Shown one piece after another: positions 7,680 through 16,742 of a DNA stretch of 64,000 nucleotides. Position numbers and translations under genes: made by a program. Below the pieces are notes generated by a model. That model had not been told where the DNA came from. It did not search any database and saw only the letters and a list, made by a program, of their open reading frames with translations. Each line of letters starts with the position of its first letter. Positions within the stretch are counted from its first letter, which is position 1. Source of the stretch: Candidatus Magnetominusculus xianensis (GTDB lineage Bacteria; Nitrospirota; Thermodesulfovibrionia; Thermodesulfovibrionales; Magnetobacteriaceae); NCBI GenBank assembly GCA_001541255.1, contig LNQR01000081.1:1-64000 (forward strand), in the 5' to 3' direction.

Positions 7680-9077
7680 TTAGTTGGACTTACGAAGTAT
7701 TACATCCATTCTCTTCGTATCCTTCAGCTTTTTCATAACAGACATAGCTTCAGCTTTATTTTTATACTTCCCTGCCAGCACCTTATGAGAAGTATTACCC
7801 TTGGGGTCTGTTACCGTTATTATGCTGGCATTATAGCCTTCTTTTTTCAGTGTTTCAGTGAGCCTTTTTGCGTTTGCCACATCTTTGAACGAGCCAAGCT
7901 GTATGACAAATAACCCTGAGGCAGAGGCCGTTCCCTTGCGTTTGGCGGCAGCCGGGTTTTTTCCGGCAGTCTTGACCTTTCTGCTTTGGGCAGCCACAGC
8001 TTCCTGGTCGGGGGCTGCTGGTTCGGCAGGCTCAGGTTTTTTAGCCTGCGGCGTTGGTGCAGGTGTTGGTGTTGGCAAAGACGTTGGTGCAGGTGTAGCT
8101 GTTGGAGTTGGCGTATGTGTAGGCGCAGGCGTCGCTGCGGGAGTTGCTGCTGGAGCAGGCATCAGCGACGGAGTTGGTGCAGGTGTCAGCGCTGGAGTTA
8201 CCACAGGAGTTGATTCTGGCGCCGGTGTGGTCTGAGCAGCGGTTAATGGCTTCGGTTCTGATGGCCTCGGTCGTGGCGGTGTGGGTACTGTTGTTTTGGC
8301 AATCATCTTGGGTTGTGTTTCGTTGAAGAAAAACATATATCCAGCTCCCAGAAGGATTGCAACTACGGCCAATGTCGTTATTAAAAAGAGTTTTTTTCTT
8401 TTAGCTCGGTTTTCTTTCAGCTTATAAAGAATTTCATCTTCGTCCGATTCCATTACAGTTGTATCATCACCAACTGGGTCATCTTCGTGGCTGACGTGTG
8501 TATCTCCTATATGGGGATGAGAGTCATGACTGATAGGATGTGGGTCAGTTGCATGGGAGGTATCGTCGTCGGTCTTATCAGTCTCATTGGACAGGCCAAA
8601 CTTAATATTCTCAATTTTTTTGCTCTGCGTGCCATAGTTTCCATCTTGTTCATCCAATTGTACATTCTGAAGTTCATCCTGTTCCTCTGGCTGTTCATCT
8701 GGCACAGACCACTCTGCGTGTACCCTTATCTTTTGAAGCAGGTCGTCTTTCTCAACTGGGAGCTTTACTGTATCCACGATCTTATATATTGTTCTGTATC
8801 TGTCATCATATTTTTTCTCTATCTCTGACAGCATAATAAACGGCAGGTTCTTTAGTGAGTCTTCGCTTCGCAGGTCTCTTATTACTTCATAGCCGCTAGC
8901 GTCGATTAACATGGACTTTACAAGCACAACAACGGGATGTATCTCAAGGGCAGTCTCAAGGGCTTCAAGTTTTGTCTTCGCGCTATATACCGTATATCCT
9001 TCGCTACGGAGGATTTCATTTATCTGTTGTACGTTGTTTTTATCGTCATCTATGACAAGTATATTGTCCCCATCCAT
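7680..9077 (-). CDS. Degenerate receiver - transmembrane - SPOR domain protein
   Basis: A 465-residue chimera. Residues 1-122 form a response-regulator receiver fold that keeps the acidic pair D10-D12 and the lysine near 105 but has K54 where the phospho-acceptor Asp should be. Residues 123-228 are acidic, with a His/Asp-rich patch (seven His between about 175 and 197). A single membrane helix spans 230-251. Then comes a Pro/Thr/Ala-rich repeat of about 120 residues and a SPOR domain (390-465) that should bind denuded septal peptidoglycan. Topology: receiver in the cytoplasm, SPOR in the periplasm. A link between a cytoplasmic signal and the division site is an inference. Confidence 0.85.
   Translation of the reverse strand: MDGDNILVIDDDKNNVQQINEILRSEGYTVYSAKTKLEALETALEIHPVVVLVKSMLIDASGYEVIRDLRSEDSLKNLPFIMLSEIEKKYDDRYRTIYKIVDTVKLPVEKDDLLQKIRVHAEWSVPDEQPEEQDELQNVQLDEQDGNYGTQSKKIENIKFGLSNETDKTDDDTSHATDPHPISHDSHPHIGDTHVSHEDDPVGDDTTVMESDEDEILYKLKENRAKRKKLFLITTLAVVAILLGAGYMFFFNETQPKMIAKTTVPTPPRPRPSEPKPLTAAQTTPAPESTPVVTPALTPAPTPSLMPAPAATPAATPAPTHTPTPTATPAPTSLPTPTPAPTPQAKKPEPAEPAAPDQEAVAAQSRKVKTAGKNPAAAKRKGTASASGLFVIQLGSFKDVANAKRLTETLKKEGYNASIITVTDPKGNTSHKVLAGKYKNKAEAMSVMKKLKDTKRMDVILRKSN
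8041..8280 (-). repeat. Pro/Thr-rich degenerate tandem repeat within the SPOR gene
   Basis: This coding stretch consists of short degenerate units that read T/A-P-x-P (TPAP, TPTP, TPAA) and give a rod-like proline-rich linker across the periplasm. DNA units of 6 to 12 bp recur with small changes, so slippage and length variation between strains are likely. Confidence 0.7.
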
Positions 9078-9166
9078 ATCTTCCCCCTATGTAAATTAAT
9101 CTTGTCCTGATAGTATTAACATTTTTACCCGAATAATTCAACCCCCTATAAAAAATATGGGATTGG

Positions 9167-10399
9167 TCAACTTCTTAATATACTGACAGGCTGAATCTCC
9201 ATCGCCTTTACAGACGGGTATATGCCTGAGGCTATCCCCGTCACAATCGACGCCGTAAATGCTGTTATCACACCAAACGGCGACACCGCAAATGGTATTT
9301 TTGCTAATGCAGATATGCCCAGACTCAGCGCTATGCCCGCCACAAGCCCCGCTGCCGCTCCCATCAGCGATATAAATGATGCCTCTGTCAAAAACTGCAT
9401 CGCTATGTCGCGCTTCCTTGCCCCTACTGCCCGCCTTATCCCTATCTCCACCTTTCTCTCGTCTACCATCAATATCATTATTGACAATATCCCTATCGAG
9501 CTTATAGTAAACGATATTGCCGAGGTTATCATCCCAAGCGTTACCACTATCTTCATTGTCTTGGTCTGCATAGAGTTTATGTCCTTAAGCTCTGCTACTG
9601 TAAAGTCGTCTTTTTCGCCTTTTTTTATATTATGTCTCTGCCTTAGCAGGCCCTCTATTTCCCCTTTTAACCGCCCTGCCGCCTCTTCAGAGACTGCTTC
9701 TACATATATCAGATTTATACTTGTAGTGTTTTTCAGTCTCTTCATAAACGTACTCAGCGGCAGATAAATGATGTTGTCTTCGTTCATCCCCGACAGGTCA
9801 ACGGCCATCGGCACAAGCACTTCAATCACTTCACAGGCAACCTGCGATATGAATATGGTCTTCCCTATGGGGTCTTCTCCTTTAAATAACCTCTCGGCCA
9901 CCTTTGAGCCGACAATAGCCGTTTTTTCCATCGTATCCTTTTCTGTGAACAGCCTTCCCTGACCCACAGGGATTTTCTTTAACTGAAAAAATTCCATCGG
10001 TATGCCCATCATAGTCGTGCCGGTTAGTGTTGTATTCCTGTATCTTACAGGGAATGTCTTAGTTGCCACAGGCGCCACGATTTTTGCTGCCGGTAAGGAT
10101 TCCTTTATCGCCCTTGCGTCATCAATTGTCAGCCTCGTACTCTCGGCAAGGTCTGACGGGCTGCCGTGACCACGCATCAGACCGCTTTTTACAGTAAGGA
10201 GATTCTTCCCAAAGGTCTCAAGGTCTTTTATCGTCTTCAGCTCCATTGAACGCGATGTGTTTGCCACAGTGATTAACGACAGAGTGCCCAGCACAACCCC
10301 TGTTATGGCAAGGAAAGTCCTGAGCTTAAAGCTGCCCAGGGACTTTACGGCAATCGTTAAGTTCAGATAGATGTTCTTCGGTAAATACTTTGTCGTCAC
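9167..10399 (-). CDS. ABC transporter permease, MacB/FtsX type (second copy)
   Basis: A 410-residue permease when started at GTG 10399, whose GTGA overlaps the TGA of the upstream permease by 4 nt. A longer frame to 10507 would overlap that gene needlessly. Layout: membrane helix about 20-42 (FKLRTFLAITGVVLG), a large extracytoplasmic MacB-PCD domain, then three C-terminal helices of the FtsX fold with the motif VEIGIRRAVGARKRDI before the first. It works with the ATPase 11607-12302, the other permease and the fusion protein 12299-13576 to export a substrate by mechanotransmission. Confidence 0.88.
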   Translation of the reverse strand: MTTKYLPKNIYLNLTIAVKSLGSFKLRTFLAITGVVLGTLSLITVANTSRSMELKTIKDLETFGKNLLTVKSGLMRGHGSPSDLAESTRLTIDDARAIKESLPAAKIVAPVATKTFPVRYRNTTLTGTTMMGIPMEFFQLKKIPVGQGRLFTEKDTMEKTAIVGSKVAERLFKGEDPIGKTIFISQVACEVIEVLVPMAVDLSGMNEDNIIYLPLSTFMKRLKNTTSINLIYVEAVSEEAAGRLKGEIEGLLRQRHNIKKGEKDDFTVAELKDINSMQTKTMKIVVTLGMITSAISFTISSIGILSIMILMVDERKVEIGIRRAVGARKRDIAMQFLTEASFISLMGAAAGLVAGIALSLGISALAKIPFAVSPFGVITAFTASIVTGIASGIYPSVKAMEIQPVSILRS

Positions 10400-11610
10400 T
10401 TTATTGCCTCTATTGGATTTAAGTTTGCAGCGCTTCTTGCCGGCTGAACTCCAAACACCAGCCCCGTTGCTACGGCAAGCGTAAATCCTATGGCAAATGC
10501 CTTCCATGAAAAGTGCATTGGGAAGTCGGCAATATGCGCAAGCAGCTTAGAGGCCCCGTACCCTAACATAAACCCCAGCACCCCGCCCGCTGATGTTATC
10601 AATGTGGATTCTATTATGAACTGGTTAAAGATATCCCTTTTTTTAGCGCCCACTGCCCGCCTTATCCCTATCTCCCTGGTCCGCTCCTTTACAGACAGTA
10701 AAAACAGATTTGCCAGCACAAAGCCCGATACCACAAGCGACACTATCCCTGAGATTCCAAGCGATACCACAAGCGAACCGGTTAGCGCGGCAAGGAACTT
10801 TATTATCTCCTCCGGGCTTACAATGGTGAAGTCGTCGCTCTGGCCTTCTTTGAGCTGGTGCCTGTCTCTGAGAAACAGCCTCATCTGTGCAATCCAGTGC
10901 TGGAGGGCGTGTCCCTGCTGGTATTTTATCTTTATCGCGCTTATGTATTTGGTATCACTCAACATTTTTTTCATCATCACGCCTATGGGTATGATTATTC
11001 TGTCGTTGAGATTTATGCCCATCTGCGAAGCGCTCCTGTCGGAAAGTACGCCTGTTACTTTACAAGGAATTCTTGTGTTTATAAGAATGGTCTTTCCTAT
11101 TGGAGATGTGCCCTTAAAGAGTGTCTCGGCAACCTGCATCCCAATCAGGCACGTGTTTTTTCCAAAAACTATGTCCTCGTGTGATAAGTCAGAGCCTTCC
11201 GCAATGGGCCATGACCAGCTCCTGCTGTAGTCCTCAGTAGAGCCTAAGACAAGGGTCTTATGCTTTACATTTTTGTATGATACGCCGCTGTCCCATTTCA
11301 TGACCATCGGAACGACGAGGATTGCCGTTGGGAACGCCTCCTCGATGGCCTTTATGTCGCTGAGTGTCAGCGCCTTCATTTTTTCACCGTTTGCCCGCTG
11401 CTCGGCAGACCCGCCAAAGATAAGTATCGTCTCAGGGCCGAACTTCTCTACAAAGTCATACGCCTTCTTATATGCCCCCTCCACAGAGGCCACTATGACC
11501 GTTATCGAGGCTATCCCCAGCGATACGCTAAAGAGACAGAAAAATGTCCTGAGCTTAAACGACAGCACGGCATATGCGGCGCTTTTTATATTATTAGCAA
11601 ACCTATTCAT
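10396..11610 (-). CDS. ABC transporter permease, MacB/FtsX type (first copy)
   Basis: A 404-residue permease with the same plan as its downstream neighbour: N-terminal helix (FKLRTFFCLFSVSLG), periplasmic MacB-PCD domain, coupling motif TREIGIRRAVGAKKRDI, and three C-terminal helices. ATG 11610 overlaps the ATPase stop by 4 nt. The two permeases are clearly paralogous and probably form a heterodimer, whereas MacB and YknZ normally form homodimers. Unlike MacB, the ATPase is a separate protein. The substrate cannot be predicted. Confidence 0.88.
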   Translation of the reverse strand: MNRFANNIKSAAYAVLSFKLRTFFCLFSVSLGIASITVIVASVEGAYKKAYDFVEKFGPETILIFGGSAEQRANGEKMKALTLSDIKAIEEAFPTAILVVPMVMKWDSGVSYKNVKHKTLVLGSTEDYSRSWSWPIAEGSDLSHEDIVFGKNTCLIGMQVAETLFKGTSPIGKTILINTRIPCKVTGVLSDRSASQMGINLNDRIIIPIGVMMKKMLSDTKYISAIKIKYQQGHALQHWIAQMRLFLRDRHQLKEGQSDDFTIVSPEEIIKFLAALTGSLVVSLGISGIVSLVVSGFVLANLFLLSVKERTREIGIRRAVGAKKRDIFNQFIIESTLITSAGGVLGFMLGYGASKLLAHIADFPMHFSWKAFAIGFTLAVATGLVFGVQPARSAANLNPIEAIK

Positions 11611-12302
11611 TGGCGCGGCGTCCTGTTGAAGGCATCGTCTATTAAGCCGTCTTTTATGTGAACCGTGGTATGTGCATATGCGGCAATGTTTGAATCATGG
11701 GTGACAAGTATTATGGTCGTCCCCCTGTTGTTGAGTTCGGTGAAGATTTTCATAATTTCAGAGGCCGTTCTGGTATCAAGGGCGCCGGTGGGTTCGTCGC
11801 AGATTATCAGGGCGGGGTTGTTTATCAGGGCGCGGGCAATGGCGGCTCGCTGCTGCTGCCCGCCTGAGAGCTGGCGTGGTTTGAAGTATGCCCTGTCCTC
11901 AAGCCCCACTGTAGCAAGTAACTCCATCGCCTTTTCCTTCATGGCGTGAGACGGGACATCCATGTACAGGGTCGGCAGGAGTATATTTTCAATAACTGTA
12001 GCATAGTGAAGGAGAAAGAAATTCTGAAATACAAATCCGATTGTCTCGTTTCTTATGACTGAGAGTTCGTCGTCGGTCATGGCGGAGATTGCCCTGCCGT
12101 TTAGGATATATGTGCCGGAGGTGGGTGTGTCGAGACATCCTATGATGTTCATCAGGGTTGTCTTGCCTGAGCCGGATGTGCCCATGATGGCCGTGAAATC
12201 GCCTCTGTTTACCGTAAGGCTTACACCCCTGAGGGCCTCAACTGTCACATCACCTGCGATAAATGTCTTGTGTATTGCCTGTAACTCAAGCAGTTCTGTT
12301 AT
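11607..12302 (-). CDS. ABC transporter ATPase, LolD/MacB type, with apparent ATA start
   Basis: Walker [10 protein letters not shown], signature LSGGQQQR, Walker [13 protein letters not shown] and the H-loop histidine (VTHD) are all present. The family's normal N-terminus (first strand, [11 protein letters not shown]) is encoded upstream of the GTG at 12248, but no ATG, GTG or TTG precedes it in frame. The only codon with a well-placed ribosome-binding site (GGAGGG, 12311-12316, 8 nt away) is ATA at 12300-12302, giving 231 residues (TELLELQ...), the usual LolD length. The ATA overlaps the upstream stop as ATAA where ATGA would be expected. It powers the adjacent permeases. Confidence 0.85.
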   Translation of the reverse strand: MTELLELQAIHKTFIAGDVTVEALRGVSLTVNRGDFTAIMGTSGSGKTTLMNIIGCLDTPTSGTYILNGRAISAMTDDELSVIRNETIGFVFQNFFLLHYATVIENILLPTLYMDVPSHAMKEKAMELLATVGLEDRAYFKPRQLSGGQQQRAAIARALINNPALIICDEPTGALDTRTASEIMKIFTELNNRGTTIILVTHDSNIAAYAHTTVHIKDGLIDDAFNRTPRQ

Positions 12303-13576
12303 TTGTGCTTCCCTCCGTGGTCTCCGGTCTTTCCGGCAGGGGGGTGAATATTTATAACGAGTTTAACTGCCACCTCGTCTCCTTCGGCAAGGCCTTCTGT
12401 TATCTCTGTCTTGTCCTCGCCTTTGATGCCTGTTGTTACAGCCGTTTTTTCTACTTTACCGCCGGGGAGTATCTTATAGGCCGTGTGTTTGCCGCTTTCA
12501 TATTTTACAGCGGCATTTGGGACGGTGAGAACACGGCTCTTCTTCTGCGTTATAATACGAACGTGTGTGGTCATCTCCGGCCTGACGGTCTTTGCATCTT
12601 CTGGTGGGATGTTTACTATTGCCTTGTAGTACACTATGTTGTCCTTGACAAACGGTTGAGGGTCAATTCTGTTTATGACACTCTTGTAGACCTTATCAGG
12701 ATATGTGTCCACCGTATAGAGGCAGTCAAGGTCCTTTTTGATACCGCCTATGTCGCTTTCGTCCACATATACCCACATCTCTAGTTTGTCGGGAATCATT
12801 ACTGTAACCAGGTTGGCCACCTGAAGGCCTGTTACCACCGTTTCGCCGGCCTGCCCCTGAATCTCAGACACGACGCCGTCTATAGGCGATACAATGTTCG
12901 TATAGGAGAGCTTTATCTGGTTTTTCTCTATACTCGATTTGATTACTGCAATATCTGCCTCCTGCATCTTTCTGTCGTTAAGGAGTTCGTTTCTCAGGCG
13001 GCTTACCGTCTCTTCGTTTTTATTGACATCGGCCTCTGCCTGGGCATAATCGGCTGCTGCCTTGTCGAAGTCGTTCTGGGCGAGGTAGCCCTTTTGCAGC
13101 AGGGTCTCTTTTCTTTGCAGCTCGAGGGCGGTGATTTTGAGTTTGGCCTTTTTTGAGATAAGGTCCTGCTCTGCCTCCCGTATTTTCTGAGGATGTGTTA
13201 CGATAGTCTTGTTGAGATTGCTCATGGCCTTGCTGAGGGATATGTGCAGTTCCGCTATATCCTTGTTTACGTCCCTGTCGTCGATTTTCGCAATCAACTG
13301 ATTTTTCTTTACCGTATCGCCGACACGCACGAGCATCTGCATGATTTCCCCCGTTGCCCTTGCCCCGATTTTAATAAGGGCGCCGACCTGGGGTTTGATT
13401 ATTCCGGTTTCCACTACTATATTCTCCAAATCTGAATACGATGTCTTTGCAGTTTCTAATATCTCGTAAGGGGGTTTTTTTGTAAGAGAGTTATATGCAA
13501 ATACTGCAATGACGGCAGCTATGACCACAACTGCCAATATGGTAAGCTTCTTGTGCCGTTTGATAAAATCAGGCAT
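12299..13576 (-). CDS. Periplasmic adaptor (membrane fusion) protein, MacA/HlyD type
   Basis: A 425-residue protein with an N-terminal membrane anchor (about 9-27), a biotinyl-lipoyl half domain, a long alpha hairpin (about 105-215, rich in charged heptads), the second lipoyl half (about 225-265), beta barrel and membrane-proximal domains. It should form the periplasmic tube joining the FtsX-type permeases to an outer membrane channel. A TolC-like gene exists at 36285-37661, but it has its own RND partner. ATG 13576 overlaps the larC stop by 8 nt with GAGG nine bases upstream. Confidence 0.88.
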   Translation of the reverse strand: MPDFIKRHKKLTILAVVVIAAVIAVFAYNSLTKKPPYEILETAKTSYSDLENIVVETGIIKPQVGALIKIGARATGEIMQMLVRVGDTVKKNQLIAKIDDRDVNKDIAELHISLSKAMSNLNKTIVTHPQKIREAEQDLISKKAKLKITALELQRKETLLQKGYLAQNDFDKAAADYAQAEADVNKNEETVSRLRNELLNDRKMQEADIAVIKSSIEKNQIKLSYTNIVSPIDGVVSEIQGQAGETVVTGLQVANLVTVMIPDKLEMWVYVDESDIGGIKKDLDCLYTVDTYPDKVYKSVINRIDPQPFVKDNIVYYKAIVNIPPEDAKTVRPEMTTHVRIITQKKSRVLTVPNAAVKYESGKHTAYKILPGGKVEKTAVTTGIKGEDKTEITEGLAEGDEVAVKLVINIHPPAGKTGDHGGKHK

Positions 13577-14774
13577 GTCTTAGCGCCTCGCCGATTACTG
13601 TCTTTACCGGTACTGAAAACTCCTCCGCTGCTCGTTTACAGTCCTCGTATTCTGCTGATATGTTGAGGATTTTCCCGTTTCTTCGGGCTGTTTTTATTCG
13701 TATCTCACCGTATTTTGTGTCTACGGCGCTTATATCCCGCTGGAGCATCTCACGTGATACGCTGTGGTATCTCAGTCCTATTGTGGTGGTCTCTTCAAAG
13801 ATTATCGTTGAGAGCTGTCCTACCATATCCTCTTGCGCTATCACGGTAAGCAGGGCGGCAGGACGGCACTTTTTCATTATAACTGGGGTTATATATACGT
13901 CAAGGGCTCCGGCGCGAAATAGTTTGTCCATGACAGCGCCATAGAGCTGCGGGGACATGTCATCGATATTCGTCTCTATAGCGGCAAAGGCAGGCGCATT
14001 GTCATGTGGGGCGGCTTGGCGGCCTACAAAAATCCTCAGAATATTTGGCGCTGAGGCAATGTCGAGGCTTCCTGCCCCGGTACCAATGCTGGTTATAATT
14101 ATGCCTGGCATATCTCCAAACCCAGTTGCCATCTCCTTAACAATTGCAGCGCCGGTGGGTGTAGCAAGCTCGAACTCTACACCGCTTGAATAAACTGGAA
14201 TGCCCTTTAGCAGATTCGCCGTTGCCGGGGCAGGCACGGCAAGTGTACCGTGTGTGGTCTTTACGGTGCCACCGCCAACATTTATCGGGGAGACGACAAT
14301 CTCCTCTATCCCAAGATACTTAATGCCCAATAAGAATCCGAACACATCTGCCAGACAATCAGCGCCGCCGAGTTCGTGAAGGTGTGTCTGGTCAAATGGC
14401 TGACCGTGTGCGAGGGACTCGGCCTCGAATATGCTGTGAAATATCTTAAGCCCCTTAGTTTTTACATCCTCGTCGAACGCTGCACCTTCGATGATCTCCT
14501 TTATTTCCTGCCAGTTCCTGTGGCTGACGCTGTGGCTGACATGTGTCTTCACCTCAAACTTAACTGCCCTGAAGCCGTTTTTATAGACTGTCTCAGAGGT
14601 TATCTCAAACTCCTCCAAGGACGCCTGCCCGCTTCCATTCCTGCAATTTAACAAAAGGGAGAGTTTCTCCCTGAGGTAGTCAAGCGAGACCCCTGCGTCA
14701 AGAAGCGCCCCAATAAGCATATCTCCGCTTACCCCTGAGGCACATTGAATATAGGCAGCTCTTAAGTCTTCCAT
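13569..14774 (-). CDS. larC: Nickel insertion protein LarC (pyridinium-dithioate nickel-pincer cofactor)
   Basis: A 401-residue protein of the LarC (formerly DUF111) family. It has the N-terminal CASGVSGDMLIGALLDAG signature, a central HELGGADCLADV motif, GGGTVKTTHGTL..PAPA, and a C-terminal ferredoxin-like part with ETNIDDMSPQ. LarC inserts nickel into the pincer cofactor of lactate racemase and related enzymes, using CTP. It is one unbroken frame, whereas in Lactobacillus plantarum LarC needs a programmed frameshift. No larA, larB or larE lies in the window. It is the first gene of the MacAB-like operon by overlap, though no functional link is known. Confidence 0.9.
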   Translation of the reverse strand: MEDLRAAYIQCASGVSGDMLIGALLDAGVSLDYLREKLSLLLNCRNGSGQASLEEFEITSETVYKNGFRAVKFEVKTHVSHSVSHRNWQEIKEIIEGAAFDEDVKTKGLKIFHSIFEAESLAHGQPFDQTHLHELGGADCLADVFGFLLGIKYLGIEEIVVSPINVGGGTVKTTHGTLAVPAPATANLLKGIPVYSSGVEFELATPTGAAIVKEMATGFGDMPGIIITSIGTGAGSLDIASAPNILRIFVGRQAAPHDNAPAFAAIETNIDDMSPQLYGAVMDKLFRAGALDVYITPVIMKKCRPAALLTVIAQEDMVGQLSTIIFEETTTIGLRYHSVSREMLQRDISAVDTKYGEIRIKTARRNGKILNISAEYEDCKRAAEEFSVPVKTVIGEALRHA

Positions 14775-14948
14775 TGGTTTATATTTTAACTTTATCGTTA
14801 CAGAAAAAACAGCGGTTTACAATAGGCGCTTTATTTTGTTAATATCTCCTGTGCGATTAGTTACGAGTGTGAGGGTTGTGCAGGGGGCCGGTATTAAGTC
14901 CTTCGGTGTGCGGCGTGGCGGACGGTATGGGCTTCAAGGGTGTTCATA

Positions 14949-15242
14949 ATGGATAAATGGGGCATAGTTATTTGGATAAGTGACTTATTGCACTTAACTA
15001 ACGTGTCGTTTACGTCCTCTGAGGCTGCTGTAATATTATTGGTCTTTGCGTTTGTGATTAATGTGCCTTTCGGATATTTCAGGGCACGCCAGAAGGTCCG
15101 CTCACTGAATTGGTTTATGTATATACATTTACCGATTCCATTTGTTATCCTAATGAGGTCTTTGGTTCATCTGGACTACAAGTTCATTCCGCTTTCGCTT
15201 GCGGCCTCTGTGCTTGGTCAATACGTAGGGGGCAAACTATGA
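14949..15242 (+). CDS. Small membrane protein preceding resB
   Basis: A 97-residue protein from ATG 14949, chosen over GTG 14940 because AAGGG (14936-14940) lies 8 nt upstream. It has three hydrophobic segments, about 29-48, 56-75 and 78-94, separated by a basic loop (FRARQKVR). I do not recognise a family. It ends 30 nt before resB on the same strand, so a role near cytochrome c maturation is possible but only by position. Confidence 0.65.
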   Translation: MDKWGIVIWISDLLHLTNVSFTSSEAAVILLVFAFVINVPFGYFRARQKVRSLNWFMYIHLPIPFVILMRSLVHLDYKFIPLSLAASVLGQYVGGKL

Positions 15243-15272
15243 ATTTAATGGGGTTAACTTTAAGGATATTCT

Positions 15273-16691
15273 ATGGCAGATAAAAATATTGTAGACAAAA
15301 TATGGAAGTTCTTTACATCGGTAAAGTTAGCCGTGGTGATAATTGCAGTCATAGCGCTATCTTCGATGATAGGTACGGTAATTGAGCAAGACTCATCACC
15401 GGAGAAAAATCTAAAGCTGTTCACAAAGATATTCGGCCCTGCCAACGCTCAGACCGTGTATAAATCTGCTGTTGCGCTGGGACTTACCGACATGTACCAT
15501 TCGTGGTGGTTTACGTCTATACTGATTTGTTTTTCGGCAAATCTGATAATCTGCTCCATTGACAAGCTGCCACACATAAAGCGCATTGTCGATGAGCCGC
15601 TCAAACCCATAGATGCGAAGGACTTTGATAATTATGGGATAAAAAAAGAACTATCTGTAGATGGCAGCATAGAAGACGCAAAGACTTTAGTATTAGCGGC
15701 CATAAAGAAACTTGGCATGACTCCCAATGCCTCAGACAACAGCGGCCCCAACACAATTCAGTTCTACGCCCACAAGGGCAGACGCACGCGTTATGCCGTA
15801 TATGTCATCCATTTCAGCATAATTATTATTCTGATAGGCGCAGTTATCGGCAATACCCTTGGGTTCAGCGGGTATTTGATCCTGCCGGAGGGAGAGACAT
15901 CTGCCGTTGCCTACTCGCGCCAAAGTGAGAAGGAACACCCGCTTGGGTTTTCCATTCGATGCGATGATTTTTCTACCTCGTTCTATGGATTATCAGATAT
16001 GCCAAAGGACTATGCCAGTTGGCTTTCTGTTATAGAAGATGGCAAGACAGTACTGAAAAAGACCATAGGGGTAAACTCCCCATTAAAGTACAAGGGCTAT
16101 ACGTTTTACCAGTCTAGTTATGGGGTAGTTCCCCAAAAAAACACCAGGAGTTTGATAATCTTAAACGTGACACCTAAAGGCGGGAAGACTGAACAAATAT
16201 CACTTGGCGTAGGGGAGTCGTTTAAAATCCCCGGGACGAAGTTTTCTGGCAGGCTGATTGCCTTTACCCCGGCGCTTGCCTTTGATAAAAACGAACGACC
16301 ATATTCATACACAGAGAACATGAACAACCCTGCTGTTTATATAGAGTTAACCTCAGAAGATAATGATAAATACTCTGGCTGGCTGGTAAAGCGCTATCCC
16401 CAGACATGGGACTTGCCCGACGGCAGCAAGGTAGAGTTAGTTGACAACTGGGGATACCAGTACACGGGGCTTCAGGTGAGAAAAGACCCAGGCGTTTTGT
16501 TGGTCTATGCGGGGTGTCTGTTTATGACCATAGGCCTGTACTGTGCGTTTTTTCTCAGCCACAAAAAAATATGGGTACTATTGCAGTCTGAAAAGACAAA
16601 GGTGAATATAAAAATAGCGGCCTTTGCAAATAAAAACAAGACCGGTTACGAGGGCGTGATTAACAGCGTATTTAACCGGTTAACACATTAA
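15273..16691 (+). CDS. resB: Cytochrome c biogenesis protein ResB (Ccs1)
   Basis: A 472-residue membrane protein: helices near residues 15-35, 70-90 and 172-192, a large extracytoplasmic domain (about 195-405) and a C-terminal helix (GVLLVYAGCLFMTIGLY). The N-terminus (KIWKFFTSVKLAVVIIAVIA) and the HKGRRTRYAVYVIHFSIII segment are typical of ResB. With CcsA it forms the system II haem-cytochrome c synthase, which delivers reduced haem to apocytochromes outside the membrane. It lies 51 nt before the CcsA gene, so the pair is an operon. Confidence 0.93.
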   Translation: MADKNIVDKIWKFFTSVKLAVVIIAVIALSSMIGTVIEQDSSPEKNLKLFTKIFGPANAQTVYKSAVALGLTDMYHSWWFTSILICFSANLIICSIDKLPHIKRIVDEPLKPIDAKDFDNYGIKKELSVDGSIEDAKTLVLAAIKKLGMTPNASDNSGPNTIQFYAHKGRRTRYAVYVIHFSIIIILIGAVIGNTLGFSGYLILPEGETSAVAYSRQSEKEHPLGFSIRCDDFSTSFYGLSDMPKDYASWLSVIEDGKTVLKKTIGVNSPLKYKGYTFYQSSYGVVPQKNTRSLIILNVTPKGGKTEQISLGVGESFKIPGTKFSGRLIAFTPALAFDKNERPYSYTENMNNPAVYIELTSEDNDKYSGWLVKRYPQTWDLPDGSKVELVDNWGYQYTGLQVRKDPGVLLVYAGCLFMTIGLYCAFFLSHKKIWVLLQSEKTKVNIKIAAFANKNKTGYEGVINSVFNRLTH

Positions 16692-16742
16692 ATGTCTCTG
16701 CCAGAATGATATCGGCATGATGCGGTGAAGGAGGTAACGTAG

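Noticed and set aside
7858-8326. Plus-strand frames rich in Gly, Val and Ala opposite the SPOR gene
   Set aside because: They are mirror translations of the Pro/Thr repeat on the coding strand.
10400-10507. Longer start for the second MacB-type permease
   Set aside because: The extra residues lie wholly inside the upstream permease gene and have no family match; GTG 10399 in a GTGA overlap fits the operon.
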